DNA of 64,000 nt, taken from assembly GCF_965363235.1 (NCBI RefSeq), contig NC_134840.1, positions 97,042,416 through 97,106,415 of the forward strand. Reading direction: 5' to 3'. Both the position numbers and the translations under genes were made by a program. The stretch comes from Mytilus galloprovincialis. Its lineage: Eukaryota > Mollusca > Bivalvia > Mytilida > Mytilidae. The notes under the pieces are model-generated. The model was not told where the DNA came from, did not search any database, and saw only the letters and a program-made list of their open reading frames with translations. Shown here piece by piece: positions 24,915-35,599 of this stretch (within the stretch, counting starts at the first letter, position 1; every line of letters begins with the position of its first letter).

Positions 24915-25725
24915 ATTGCTATGATGTCGTTATTGTCTGCGTCGTCCGAAGACCCATTTGGTTTCCGGACAACTTTAATTTAAGTGAATGGATCTATATA
25001 AATTTTAAAGAAGGTTCAATACCACAAAAGGAAGGTTGTTGGGGATGATGGTTCCAACCGTTTACGAAAAAGGGGCATAAAAGAAGCATGTTTTTAGTTT
25101 CAGGATAATTACTTGTGTATAAGAATTTTGATTGTACTGAAATTGTACCACAGTGTTCAATACCACAAGTAGAATGTTAGATTTCATTTTAGGGTTATGG
25201 TACTAACAGTTTAGGAATGAAGGAACAAAAAGGGATAAAAAACAATCATGTTTGTAGTTTCCGGATAATTACTTGTATGTACGTTTTTGGATCTTTTTCG
25301 CATTATCACAAAGGGAAGACTGGGATTTTGTTCGGGGATAATTGCCCAAAACATGCAGAAATTAGGGGCAAAAGATATGGCAAAACAAACATTTTTCTAG
25401 TTTCCAGACAACATCTTGTGTTCAAGTGTATGGACCTCTCTAACATTGTACTGCAAGGTTCATTACCAGAAAGGAAAGACTGTGATTTGTTTTGATGGTT
25501 ATTTATCCTAGAAGGAAAACAAATGTTATGGGCGGGAAGAAACCTTCAGTTGCACAGTATTGCGCATACGATTTAAGATCTTCAACCAAATTAACCTTGT
25601 GTCAGAAACCTATATAACGTCATAAATTTGATCGCAATCCAAATTCAGATAGTATCAAGCTTTAATATTATGTCCAAATTTGCCCCAACTGTTCAGGGTT
25701 CGATCTCTGCGGTCAGCGAAGCATT
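24915..25725 (+). mobile_element. HINE-like element, family A (degenerate, opposite orientation)
   Basis: The right end at 25627-25725 is the reverse complement of the family's 3' region (CCCCAACTGTTCAGGGTTCG, CTCTGCGGTC), decayed at the hairpin. The body has about 3.5 tandem units of 130-190 bp, each with a form of CACAAAGGGAAGACTGGGAT and AGTTTCCGGATAATTACTTG. This array differs from the arrays in the copies at 4308 and 59502. Confidence 0.55.
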
Positions 25726-25788
25726 TTTAATGTTTTACTATGTGATTAAAAGTTCCTGTTGCTTTCTTCATATGGTAAGCTATGCCAG

Positions 25789-25927
25789 CATAGGCGTATC
25801 CAGGGGGGCCTTTGAAAAAAATTGGTTGATTATATAGGGAATCACTGAAGCATGACTTGAGCCCCCTCCCCCCTTTTAGGTCAGCCATCGGGCCCGCCTT
25901 ACAAAAAGTTCTGGATCCGCCACTGCC
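25789..25927. mobile_element. Short MITE, CAGTGGCGGATCCAG ends
   Basis: About 139 bp with imperfect inverted ends: AGCATAGGCGTATCCAGG on the left and CTGGATCCGCCACTG on the right. Terminal AGTGGCGGATCCAG is a common MITE end in invertebrates. No coding capacity. Confidence 0.6.
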
Positions 25928-26639
25928 CAGTTCTGCTTTTGAAGTGTTTGGAACAATGAGTACAAATCAGGCTTTATTTTATTTTATTTGAAATAAATAT
26001 TAATTCTATTGAATTTATTGGAGTGTTCAATCAAACTTTTCATCTCAAAGTCAGCACAATCAAATCCTTTTCTTACTTTAATTATTGTTTGTGCTAGTCG
26101 ACTGAATTTGGAATTTAATGCATAAAAATTAATAAAATTCATACAGTGAAAATGCACCGCATATACAATACTAATGAATCGCTCTACAGTGAAAATGAAA
26201 GTAAAGTACCATTATTCAACAGTAAACATGACTCGCATAAAGATAGCATCATAGTGGAATTCAATACAATATGGGCAAACTGAATAACAAAAGCTATTCT
26301 ACGTTATACAACATTAATAATTGTGTTGTAATGAATATTTTTTTTGCAACTACATCTTTCCTGCTAGTTTTTAATCACCTGCACGATTTGTTCGTAAAAC
26401 GTCATAAATATTCACCTATTTCGGTATATATTTCACGTATGGATGGCTCTCGGCGCGATAAAAACCCGTTCCAATCTCTTACTTTGTATAACTTGTATTA
26501 TTTATCACTAAATATAATACATGTGAACAATTTTCTTCATTTTCTTCAAAAATCATAATTTTTTGTCTGTTTATTTACCATTCTGCATCAGAAATGCATG
26601 GCATATACAGTGAAAATGGATCCGCACTTTACATACACT

Positions 26640-28250
26640 GCGTATCTTTTCTTTTCTTTTTGGCTAGTTATTATATGTTATTTGATCCAACTTATTGTGT
26701 ACTGTACATAGTTACAGGATATCTAATTTTGATCTTTATCAATTACACTTGCATTTAAATGCAATAGATATTTAAAATGATTATAGATTCTTTATCTACA
26801 TACTTTTTAGTAACTTTTTTTTTATCTCATTGTTTGTATTGTATTATGCAAATTATTGATGTTGTAATGTTTATGCCTTTTGGGGTCCATAATTGGAAAT
26901 ACAAATTATTTACCTAAACTGAAAGTTGAATGTTAAACATTAATAAGGGTATTACATTTAAAAAATGATTAAGTGAAAAAGTACTTTTTCTCTTTTGATT
27001 AGAAGGTAGGACGACATTCTAGTGCATACATAATCCGAAAGCTCCCAACTTCTGATTATTTCCAATACGGCTTCTATTTTTAGCAATATAATTACCTTAT
27101 AAAAACCCCGTTATATGATTACGTGTTATAGATCAAATCAACCGTTAAGATCAGGTAAGTTGACATAATGGAGCTGGCTTCCACAATATCATGATTTTGA
27201 AACAAATGTATATAGGTGAGACAAAATCTGTATAAATGTTGATCTCTTAAATAATGAAATATCCATTTAATTATTCTTCAAATTTAAACGATTGATTGCC
27301 GTTTGCTTAAAGTGAAGATTTTTTTTTGTGTACATGTATACGTATCCAAGTTATCTCAAAACAATTTCATTGTAAGGATTTAGAAAATAGAAAAATTATA
27401 CTAGATAGACAATAACGTTTTCTATGTCTACGAAGAATAGAAAGCATCTACATATTCATCGATTGCATGAAAACATGTTTGAAACTTCAGTTCAAACGAC
27501 TCCGCTGTGGTCAAGTGGGAATAAATTGGATAATCTTTATATATAGATGTAAGTACTACAATATTTTTTCACCATGCTAAGATAAAGTTATATGAACGTT
27601 TTACAAGTATTCATAGCCCTAGACCTTAGATGTTCAATGCTGTACCTTAAACCTTCAGCGTTTAATTTAACATCCTTATACCTTCAGCTCTGTACTTTTT
27701 AATCTCAGTATTGAACTTTTTATTTCTAGTGCTCGTTTTTACATTTTGAACACAGTTCTGTTTATGTTCAGCATTAGAGTTTACAACTTTCACGAACGAC
27801 ACATTATCTCCAGCGCAAAACAATGTAAATTCAGAATCTTTTATGTGCTTGGGATCAAGAAGGCATATACAAAACAAACGAATTTTGATTTTAATGATTT
27901 AAAATATTTTCTTGTTGTTCTCATAAGTACTATATTATTGATCTTTATTTTATTTATATTGCTATTATGGACACTTATGGTCCTACATCCAGTCAATACT
28001 TTTTTTTGCGTTATTGTTGGTCATTTGTTTCTCAGACAATAGTTAACGTATTTTACTGAACCCGTTGGAGTTCAGTATTTTTGTGATTTTACTTTTTGTA
28101 TGTATGCTGATTAGGTGTTAGTCTGAAAAACATAGCTTACCAATACGTTGGTGTGGCTTTGAACTTGCATTTTGTGAATGACTTTTTATATGGTCATTTT
28201 TTTTATAAATTTCCTGTTACAAAACTTTGATTTTTTCGACAAACTAAGGA
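26640..28250. other. Gene-free stretch
   Basis: AT-rich. A 98-codon open frame at 27746-28042 is hydrophobic but has no start context or family signature and is not called. A repeat tail (GTTGGAGTTCAGTATTTTTG) lies at about 28060-28100. Confidence 0.5.
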
Positions 28251-28254
28251 TTTT

Positions 28255-28455
28255 CTTATCCTAGAATAGATTACCTTAGCGTATTTGGCACAACTTTTCG
28301 GAATTTTGGGTCCTCAAAGCTCTTCAACTTTGTACTTGTTTGGCTTTATTATTATTTTGATCTGAGCGTCACTGACGAGTCTTGTGTAGACGAAACGCGC
28401 GTCTGGCGTATTAAATTATAATCCTAGTACCATTGATAACTATTTTTGTGCGGTT
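28255..28455 (+). repeat. Bivalve dispersed repeat, CGAAACGCGCGTCTGGCGTA family
   Basis: Carries GCACAACTTTTCGGAATTTT, GAGCGTCACTGACGAGTCTT and CGAAACGCGCGTCTGGCGTA, ending near TGATAACTATT. Other copies lie at 39602-39690 plus 41738-41830 (split by an insertion) and 41965-42165. SINE or MITE status is not clear from sequence alone. Confidence 0.75.
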
Positions 28456-29225
28456 CGTGTCAGTCTGATGGTTAAAGCCTTTCGAACTGATTCTTGCAGT
28501 TTGTTCTTATAGTGCGATGTAACACCACTATACTAATTTTGAGCTAGGTTGAGCGATAATGAACAAGTTTATCTCTGCCACATTCTGTATCTCCTGTAAC
28601 AGTTATAAAATGTTTGTTAATTATATTACTTTTCGGATAAATCAGACCGCTTGTTTTAATTGTTTGAAATTTAATAACATTTTGTTTAGTAGGGATCTTT
28701 TATAGCTAAATTACTACATCGTAGTGACTTTGGACGTCGTTGTAATGCTTTGATATTGTTTTCCTTTTCTTTGCTTGCTTTAAACTTTTTGACCTCTACA
28801 TATTCTGAAGATATATGATTTTCGGTTACCTCTTTATCAAAATAAGGAATTGTTGGTATATACCTACATCGGCATGCAAACTAAGACTTGAAAACAGTAC
28901 AAGAATCATGCGTGCCAAAATAGGTTTGAACCTCAACTACTGGCAATCCAATTTAAAATTAATTATTTGTTCTTTCGGAGTTTGTTTTTGCGCGTATTAA
29001 TGCATTATTTTAATTATGCATATACTCAGATTTATAATATTTATGCAATTCATGCGTGGATCTAAAAGTTTGACTTGTAAAACGGAGATATAGTGGTGTT
29101 GGGGATTTGACTAAAAAATACATTACTTTCATTTCATTCTTGACACATTTTGTCTAACTGTTATTATAAAAGTTGCAAAAAGTAATCTCATTGTCATATC
29201 TATATGATTCTTTTGTAGGCTTAGT
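28456..29225. other. Upstream region of the cGAS-like gene
   Basis: No gene. At its end TATGATTCTTTTGTAG is a good splice acceptor eight bases before the ATG at 29226, so the gene probably has at least one upstream non-coding exon, which I cannot place. Confidence 0.5.
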
Positions 29226-30500
29226 ATGGCTGAGGCCAGATCAATTGACAATAATTGGAAAGAGCCATTTCATGTATATGGAAAAGGCGAGGGAAAACTT
29301 CGTCGTAGAGTTTTGAAGCAAGTACACGATTATCGTGTAGAACCTGCAAAATGGGAAAAACAAACTGAGCAGACCAATGACTTTCTCGATAAACTTGTTG
29401 AAAAAATTTATGAAAGAAACCTTCCAAATGCCAATGAAATGGAGGTAATAAAAGAGTACATAAAACAAGCTAGTGCAAGACAAGGATTGAAAATAAATGA
29501 ACCGGATGAATATGATGTCATTATACCACTGATCATAAAGGGATTAGATATTCAGACTGCATGTGTCAAGGATACAGATGGAAAGGTTATTTCCGGTTTT
29601 GAAAGAGAAAGAGTTATGAACAAGGATGATCTCAATTCAACCCACCCCCGAATGTCCAATGCAAAGGTCTTCACAACAACAAAAGATGGAACTGTTTTCC
29701 TAAATTCAAAAAACTTTTATCAAAAAATATGGATGCCAGAAGTTGATAAAGCACTTGCAGATATTCAAAAAGAAATGCCAGACTTGAAGTTTAAAAGACG
29801 GGAGCATCCGCCATCTGTAAATATTCAAGTGACATACCCCGATGGTCGTGTCGTTAATTTTGATATTGTACCTGGAAAATATACAGGAACCGAACAAATT
29901 CAAATTCCATCAGAAGTTACAGGCAAAAAGGACACTTTGGTTGAATTTCCAAGTTTTGCACTTCCTAAATATGATAACAAAAATAATCCAAGATTAAATT
30001 CCGAAGATAGAGAGCTTATTTTTAGGTCCTGCACAAGTTCATATGAAAGGTATATGGCGGATTTATGTAGAAGTTCTCCTGAACGACAGTATATTATGAC
30101 TGCAAATTGCATTATCAAAAACGCTATAAAAACGTTGCAGGAAGAACAGAATCCTCTTGGCAACCTTATTAACTCATACCATTTGAAAACAATTGCTTAC
30201 CATATTATAATGGATACAACAATATTGTCTAAAATGGAGATTACCGGTGTCAAAGATGCGCTTGGACTTCATCTCACATACATAAGAAAGTATGTGTCGG
30301 AGCGATACCTTCCAGATTTCTTTCTCGGAAATAAGAACCTTGCAAAGATATTTCCTGGATCTAAAATCCTTGAAAATCGCAGACAACTCAATTTATTTTG
30401 GAAAGCTAATCCCAGACTTTTACTGGCAGCTATAAATGGCCTGAAGAGGTTACTCGAAATTCTGGAAGGCTGCTTCACGTGCACTAACGGTTTAAGTTAA
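29226..30500 (+). CDS. cGAS/Mab-21-like nucleotidyltransferase (cGLR-type)
   Basis: A 424-residue protein with its coding region in one exon. The N-terminal nucleotidyltransferase core holds ASARQGLKINEPDEYDVIIPL: E95 and D97 match the two metal-binding acids of the cGAS ExD motif, and D213 in VVNFDIVPG is a good third acid. The usual GS before the activation loop reads A82-S83. The C-terminal lobe has RSCTSSYERYM, NSYHLKTIAYHI and LPDFFLGNKNLAKIF, typical of Mab-21 proteins. No cGAS-type zinc ribbon is visible. Known family role: cGLRs sense nucleic acids or other ligands and make cyclic dinucleotides that signal through STING; bivalves have many paralogues. Activity here is inferred from the intact acids. 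The start follows a splice acceptor. Neighbours give no functional clue. Confidence 0.85.
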   Translation: MAEARSIDNNWKEPFHVYGKGEGKLRRRVLKQVHDYRVEPAKWEKQTEQTNDFLDKLVEKIYERNLPNANEMEVIKEYIKQASARQGLKINEPDEYDVIIPLIIKGLDIQTACVKDTDGKVISGFERERVMNKDDLNSTHPRMSNAKVFTTTKDGTVFLNSKNFYQKIWMPEVDKALADIQKEMPDLKFKRREHPPSVNIQVTYPDGRVVNFDIVPGKYTGTEQIQIPSEVTGKKDTLVEFPSFALPKYDNKNNPRLNSEDRELIFRSCTSSYERYMADLCRSSPERQYIMTANCIIKNAIKTLQEEQNPLGNLINSYHLKTIAYHIIMDTTILSKMEITGVKDALGLHLTYIRKYVSERYLPDFFLGNKNLAKIFPGSKILENRRQLNLFWKANPRLLLAAINGLKRLLEILEGCFTCTNGLS

Positions 30501-31284
30501 TGCTTTCTTTTAACATTCATTTCAAAATCCCCTCATGGGGTACCAGTTAATCATTTTGTTGTTTTTACGTTGACAAAGTTAAAATTATATTAATTGTACA
30601 ATTGCTCTTTCCGAATTTAGAATACTGACGTTGTTTTTTTTAAATCAGAAATAATCGATTACCTTAAAGTCATAAGAAACCTCAAATTAAAAAAAAATAA
30701 TGTATATGTTTAACTCAATGGATAGTTTTCATTATTAAACTTTTGTACATGCATATACTTTTTTCTGAAGAAAATTCTTTAATTTGTTCATATTTAGAAG
30801 AAGTTTACTTTATTCCATGAAGCAATTTCCCGACATATTTTCCGTATGCAAAGTTACCTCCGAGTGACACATCTCGTAATAATCCGATGATCGCAATACG
30901 CACAGATATCCTTAGAATAAACTTTTATATGGTTGTATATGTTAAACACGTGCTCAATATCCATGCTTTTTTGTTGTTGTTGACAAACAGGTGACATTCG
31001 TTAAACTTCGGCTTCAAAACACGAACTTTAATTACCTGCCATATTTTCACAACAACACTGACCGATTGAAAAAAAAATTGACGATTATACGAAATTTATG
31101 CGAAAAAAAATATGATAAAATCGTGGCCAGAAGACTAAGTTTATGATGTTTGTATGCATTTGTTCAAAAATTGGAATAACATTATTTTTCACTAGTCACT
31201 CTATTCATTTGGCTTGATTATAATAAGTCGTCGATAATTGAATCTGTACATTAATCAAGTGTGACCTATTCCGGATTGTAACAC
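30501..31284. other. Downstream region, no gene
   Basis: AT-rich sequence after the cGAS-like gene, presumably containing its 3' UTR. I could not choose a polyadenylation site with confidence. Confidence 0.5.
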
Positions 31285-31322
31285 TATCTTCTTCTTCTTC
31301 TTCTTCTTCTTCTTCTTCTTCT
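31285..31322. repeat. (CTT)n microsatellite, about 12 units
   Basis: Pure CTT run of about 36 bp. On the minus strand it is an (AAG)n run at the 3' end of the LINE fragment, so it may be the element's own tail and not an independent microsatellite. Confidence 0.9.
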
Positions 31323-32275
31323 GGAAGTCCACCCTATCTGCAGGGTCACCGCATTTAAAAATTTTGTTTATTTTTAAAATTGCGTTATTTAAAATTCTAT
31401 CTACTGGTTAAAATTTAAAATAATATTAACAGAGTTAGAATAGGATAAAACTAAAAATTAGTTAAAACAGGAACTTGTATGTACACTATACATTTAAAAT
31501 TATAAAATGGATAAAAGTAATCTTATCAGTTGTTTAAATTCTCTTAGCAAAGGAAACTGAAAGGAACTACTAATCTGTACTAGTAATTGGTTAAATTTAT
31601 GGACTAGTATGGTTTCTTAATAAGTTTAAATATATGTAATTAAAAGATAAAATGGTAAGGGATACGAATAAAACAAGAAACTTGTAAAAATTAGTTTTAA
31701 GTAAAACAGTAGAGTTTGTCAATAGAATTTGGGTCTATAAGAGTATTTACAGGGGTAATTAATACATATGCTCTAGTTATGGTTTAACTATGAATTACTT
31801 AGTATTAATTAAGTATATAGACAAAGTAGTATAATACTTGTTATATGTTACATTCCCACGACTGACAGCCACTTGTAGTTTAAGCTCAGAACTCAACTGA
31901 TTGTTCATTTGTTTACCAAAAGTTGGGTTCTTTTAGCATGCATTGCATAGATCCAGTCTTTGCAGATTCGTTCTAAGTCTCTCTGCTGAGGCACAGTTAT
32001 AAGGTCGTTCCTAGAACAGTCAACCAATAATTAAAGAAGATCCTCATCAGAATCAATTATACTGCAATAGTGGATATGATTATCCTCTAGTAGGGATTTT
32101 AGTCTATCTTGATGAATTTTTCTCACACAATTCAGACTTTCACAGTTGATTAGGACATGTTTATAATCCTCAGGTCCTACCATGCACAATTTGCATTCTG
32201 CAGATTTTGTTCCGTCGAGTGATGCGTGGATCGAAAGAGAAGGAAACGTTTACCCTGTCGACACGGCTAATCTCG
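31285..32275 (-). mobile_element. 3' part of a LINE, with (AAG)n tail
   Basis: The minus strand from about 32250 to 31910 reads HASLDGTKSAECKLCMVG, then PEDYKHVLINCESLNCVRK, and later RDLERICKDWIYAMHAK. The C-x2-C ... H-x4-C pattern is the zinc-binding C-terminus that follows the RT in many animal LINEs. One in-frame TAA follows SDEDLL. A ~590-bp 3' UTR leads to the AAG run at 31285. The RT itself is absent, so this is a 5'-truncated copy, the usual outcome of LINE insertion. The clade cannot be fixed. Confidence 0.75.
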
Positions 32276-32567
32276 CTATTATTTAAATGCATGAGGTTTT
32301 GTAATAACCTTGTGTTTATGAAGTTTAAACATCAGGTACTACCGTTGCAGTAAATCATGTCAACTTGAAAGGCTTCCAAGATAGGAGTGTTCATCATATC
32401 AAAATATATATATACAGCGAAACTTTTATTTTTGCTTATATATATATATCAGCGTGAACATTTTTACTTTATTTCAACATCATGTATGTACTGGAATTAT
32501 AAAAATGAATTTATTGTTGATTGAATAAAAAAATATTTACGAAATACCGAACTGCAGGGTAAATTCA

Positions 32568-32850
32568 AAAGAGGGACGAAAGATACAAGAAGGACAGTCA
32601 ATCTCATAGATCGAAATAAACGCCATGGCTAAAAAATAAAAACTTTTAAGACAAACAGACAAATAAAGACACAACAAAGAAACTAAAGACTAAGCAACAC
32701 GAACCAGGCCAAAATCTGATGTAATCTTATGTGCTTCGGAAGGGTAAGCAGATATTGCTTCACATGTGGCACCCGTCGTGTTGCTCATGTTTTTACAAAC
32801 TGAGTAGTCTAATTATATATGTCACATTCGTGGTTAAAATGATCAATACA
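32568..32850 (-). mobile_element. PLE 3' tail fragment
   Basis: Begins AAAAGAGGGACGAAAGATAC and runs through CAACACGAAC, AAGGGTAAGCAGAT and CCCGTCGTGTTGCTCATGT, colinear with 153-450. Only the 3' end is present; no RT remains. Confidence 0.75.
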
Positions 32851-33903
32851 ATTTGCCAAAATCAAACGCTCCACTTTATCAACCAACAGAAGAATGAATA
32901 CCAACTGCCATATTCATGACTATAAAGTTCACTCATTTACAAAGAAACCCATTTTCTGAACCTCTTACTTCTATGATAAGTGTTTGTAGCTCTGGAACAT
33001 TAAAAACAGCAAGGTGAACAACTCAAACAAACGTAATTGGTTAACGTGACAATAATTGGGATCCAAAAAAGGGGGTAAACATACAGACCAGATATACAAC
33101 TGACTTAAACAATTCTATACATATATAGAATTAAATCTGACATAAAACCGACAATTTTGTTTGAAAGTAAGTAGTACATACAGATAACCCCCTCCCTTTT
33201 TGATCAGGAGTTGGCAAGATATTATTTACAAAAAAACTGATATCAACGTAACACACGTATTTCCTGACCATAAGGGATAATGATAGCCTTTTTTCATAGA
33301 ATTTTCACCACTTTCTAACACTGCCAAACATTATGAATTAACAGTTTAAAAAATCTTAAGTACTTTCATTCTACTATTCATAAATGAATGTTTAGGCCTT
33401 TTATCATGCAGTGAATACAAAATCTAAAAAACAATATTTCATTTTCACACTGTATGTAAAATCATTTCATATTTTTTCTATACTTGATTCATCCCTCAGT
33501 TTGGGAAAGTATGTTCATTTGATACTGTATTTTTGTCCAATCACACTGTTCAAATACATTGACTTAAGTGGGATACACAAAAGATCGAGTAACCTAAATT
33601 CTGGATGGAAAATACTACCGTGCTACCTACAATACGCATATTATATCAATTTCAGAAAATTTGACTCCTGTGAAAAATAATTGACCGATTCTGACTTTCG
33701 AACTTGAATGAACTATCGATTAAAACCTTCGATATCAATTTGATAAAAACACTTCATGAAAAGAATACATTTACTTTGGGTTTTTTTAAATTGATGCTCG
33801 ATCATGCGCTCCATACATTAACGAACAGCCATATCAGTTATATCGTGACGTAAATGCGACACGATAATGATGATTAAAAAATCAGACATTACCCACATGA
33901 AAC
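32851..33903. other. Upstream region of the TRIM-PHR gene
   Basis: No gene or named element recognised. ATGAAAC at 33897 is an upstream ATG in another frame that overlaps the presumed start. A missing upstream exon is possible (see the incomplete RING of the next gene). Confidence 0.45.
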
Positions 33904-35493
33904 ATGGCCACATCTACATGTTACACAACTGATGACTTTAAAAGTCCTAAATATTTACCGTGTTCACATACATTTTGTGAAGGATGTATTTCGACCTATA
34001 TTACTTCCTGCTTTGAAAAAGGCAACACAGTCGATTTTGCATGTCCAGTGTGTAGAGGAGTTGTATCAAACCTCCACAAAAACTGTTCAGCGGAGGAGGT
34101 TGCCAAACAACTCCCTGTGAACTTTCTTATCGTTGGATTATTGGACTTGAAGAAGATACAACGGCCAGAAAAGCGATGCATGTCTTGTGAAAGGCTCGGA
34201 ATTGAGTCAACAGCGGCTCATTTGTGTGTTAATTGCTCTGATACTTTGTGTGACACCTGTAATAAGTGCCATACTGCAAATAAAGTCAGCGCAGATCACA
34301 AGATAAGGTCACTCACTGATGTGTTCCCTGAGGACAAGATCCCTAAATCTTTTAACAGTAAATGTAGTGAACACACGAATAAGAACATAAAACTCTTCTG
34401 CAAAGATCATGACATTCCTTGTTGCTCTATGTGTGTCTCTGTCACACATAGAAAATGTGGAGAAATAGTTACAATTGAAGATGCTGCGAAAATTTATTTG
34501 TCTGAAAATTCTGTTGACAAAATTCAAAACGAGCTTCAAGAGTATTGTGAAAATATGAATACTCTGGTTTCGAGCAACAAAACAGTTTTGAAAGATTTAG
34601 AATCGGATTATAAAGTTAAATCGGAAACAATAGAAGCCACGTGTAAAGAAATGATGGACACAGTTCGGGTTTTTGAGACTGACAGAAAAGCTGAATTGTT
34701 GAAGATTTTTGAAGAAAAGAAAGATAATTTAGAAACTCGAATAACTCAACTTGAAAACCGATTGAAAGCGATAAACTATGAAAATGAAATTTTAAGAATT
34801 AGCAAGGAAAGGGCATCGGATGTGCAGGTATTGCTAGAATCAATGAAAATAAAAAGCCAACTAAAAGGACACAAGAAGTTACTAGACGATAAGGTAAATA
34901 TGCCTACTCAAGTCGAATTGCCAAGTGTGGAAAATTTCGCTGTAAAAATTGAAAATGTATTACATGAAAAATGTAAAATTACTAGTTCCAGCGTTTACAA
35001 ATTTAACCGATTCAATACGTTTTCAACGAATTGGATTATGAGTAGCTCCCATTTGAATTCAATTTCAGTCAAAGTGTCAAGTGACATTTATCTTGTTGGA
35101 ATTCTGTCTTACTGTTGCAAGAATGACATTTGTTATAGTATAACGGTAACGTTAGGACATGAATCTAAAACTTTAGCCGAAATAACTACATACGTGGACA
35201 ACATGATGATCGTGGACAACAGGATGACCGTGGACAACAGGATGACCGTGGACAATTTGATGCAAGTTGAATTTTCTAAGGCTGTCAAATTGTCCGCTAA
35301 CCAAAAGTATGATATAGCAGTAAAGGCCAATACTTCCAAAACAATACAGTTTGATTATGGAATGCGTGGACAAGCAAACGTTATGCATGAAGGTATAAAT
35401 TTTAATTTTAAATCATCTCTTATAAATAAAAGTTCACCTACAAACGTTCAGAGCGGACAAATTCCTGGACTACTTTTTAGAACAATGCAATAG
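33904..35493 (+). CDS. RING/B-box/coiled-coil protein with C-terminal PHR domain (TRIM-like)
   Basis: A 529-residue single-exon frame. RING ligands C20, H22, C25, C28, C47 and C50 are present, but the first Cys pair is not: only C6 precedes them, off-register (KYLPCSHTFCEGCIS is otherwise typical). B-box 1 is at ~92-123 and B-box 2 at ~154-182. A coiled coil spans ~200-325. A PHR domain covers ~363-526 (VYKFNRF, WIMSSSHLNSISVKVS, YLVGILSYC, SGQIPGLLF at the end). PHR domains occur in Pam/Highwire/RPM-1 and some BTB proteins; I know no vertebrate TRIM with one, so this looks like an invertebrate domain combination. Likely role: E3 ubiquitin ligase or adaptor, perhaps immune, by family analogy. 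The missing zinc pair may mean an inactive RING or an unseen 5' exon. Residues 431-454 are four 6-residue repeats. Confidence 0.85.
   Translation: MATSTCYTTDDFKSPKYLPCSHTFCEGCISTYITSCFEKGNTVDFACPVCRGVVSNLHKNCSAEEVAKQLPVNFLIVGLLDLKKIQRPEKRCMSCERLGIESTAAHLCVNCSDTLCDTCNKCHTANKVSADHKIRSLTDVFPEDKIPKSFNSKCSEHTNKNIKLFCKDHDIPCCSMCVSVTHRKCGEIVTIEDAAKIYLSENSVDKIQNELQEYCENMNTLVSSNKTVLKDLESDYKVKSETIEATCKEMMDTVRVFETDRKAELLKIFEEKKDNLETRITQLENRLKAINYENEILRISKERASDVQVLLESMKIKSQLKGHKKLLDDKVNMPTQVELPSVENFAVKIENVLHEKCKITSSSVYKFNRFNTFSTNWIMSSSHLNSISVKVSSDIYLVGILSYCCKNDICYSITVTLGHESKTLAEITTYVDNMMIVDNRMTVDNRMTVDNLMQVEFSKAVKLSANQKYDIAVKANTSKTIQFDYGMRGQANVMHEGINFNFKSSLINKSSPTNVQSGQIPGLLFRTMQ
35194..35265 (+). repeat. 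In-frame 18-bp coding repeat, four units
   Basis: Four 18-bp units, GTGGACAACAGGATGACC and variants, encode VDNMMI-VDNRMT-VDNRMT-VDNLMQ inside the PHR domain. The two middle units are identical, pointing to a recent slippage event. Length in multiples of three keeps the frame. Confidence 0.9.
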
Positions 35494-35599
35494 TTAACAA
35501 TTAAATAACTAAATCGAATACAACTTAGTTTTTGTACATTTTTTACTTATTGTTTTGTTTTTATAGCAAAAATTTATAGACGCTTTACTATACTTTTTT

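Larger units (their letters stand above)
24381..26639. mobile_element. Candidate DNA transposon with inverted ends
   Basis: The left end AGTGTATATAAAGTGCGAAT (24381) and the right end, read in reverse as AGTGTATGTAAAGTGCGGAT, match with two differences, and both then continue into CATTTTCACTGT. More copies of the CATTTTCACTGTA motif lie just inside both ends (near 24630, 26145 and 26200). No transposase is recognisable. The interior holds a family A element and a small MITE. No target duplication is clear, so this is a tentative non-autonomous element. Confidence 0.4.

Noticed and set aside
27746-28042. 98-codon plus-strand frame with a leucine/isoleucine-rich segment that could be a membrane helix
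   Set aside because: Composition is what AT-rich non-coding DNA gives. No family similarity and no supporting context.
29241-30484. Several minus-strand frames of 65-87 codons opposite the cGAS-like gene
   Set aside because: Antisense shadows of a well supported coding region.
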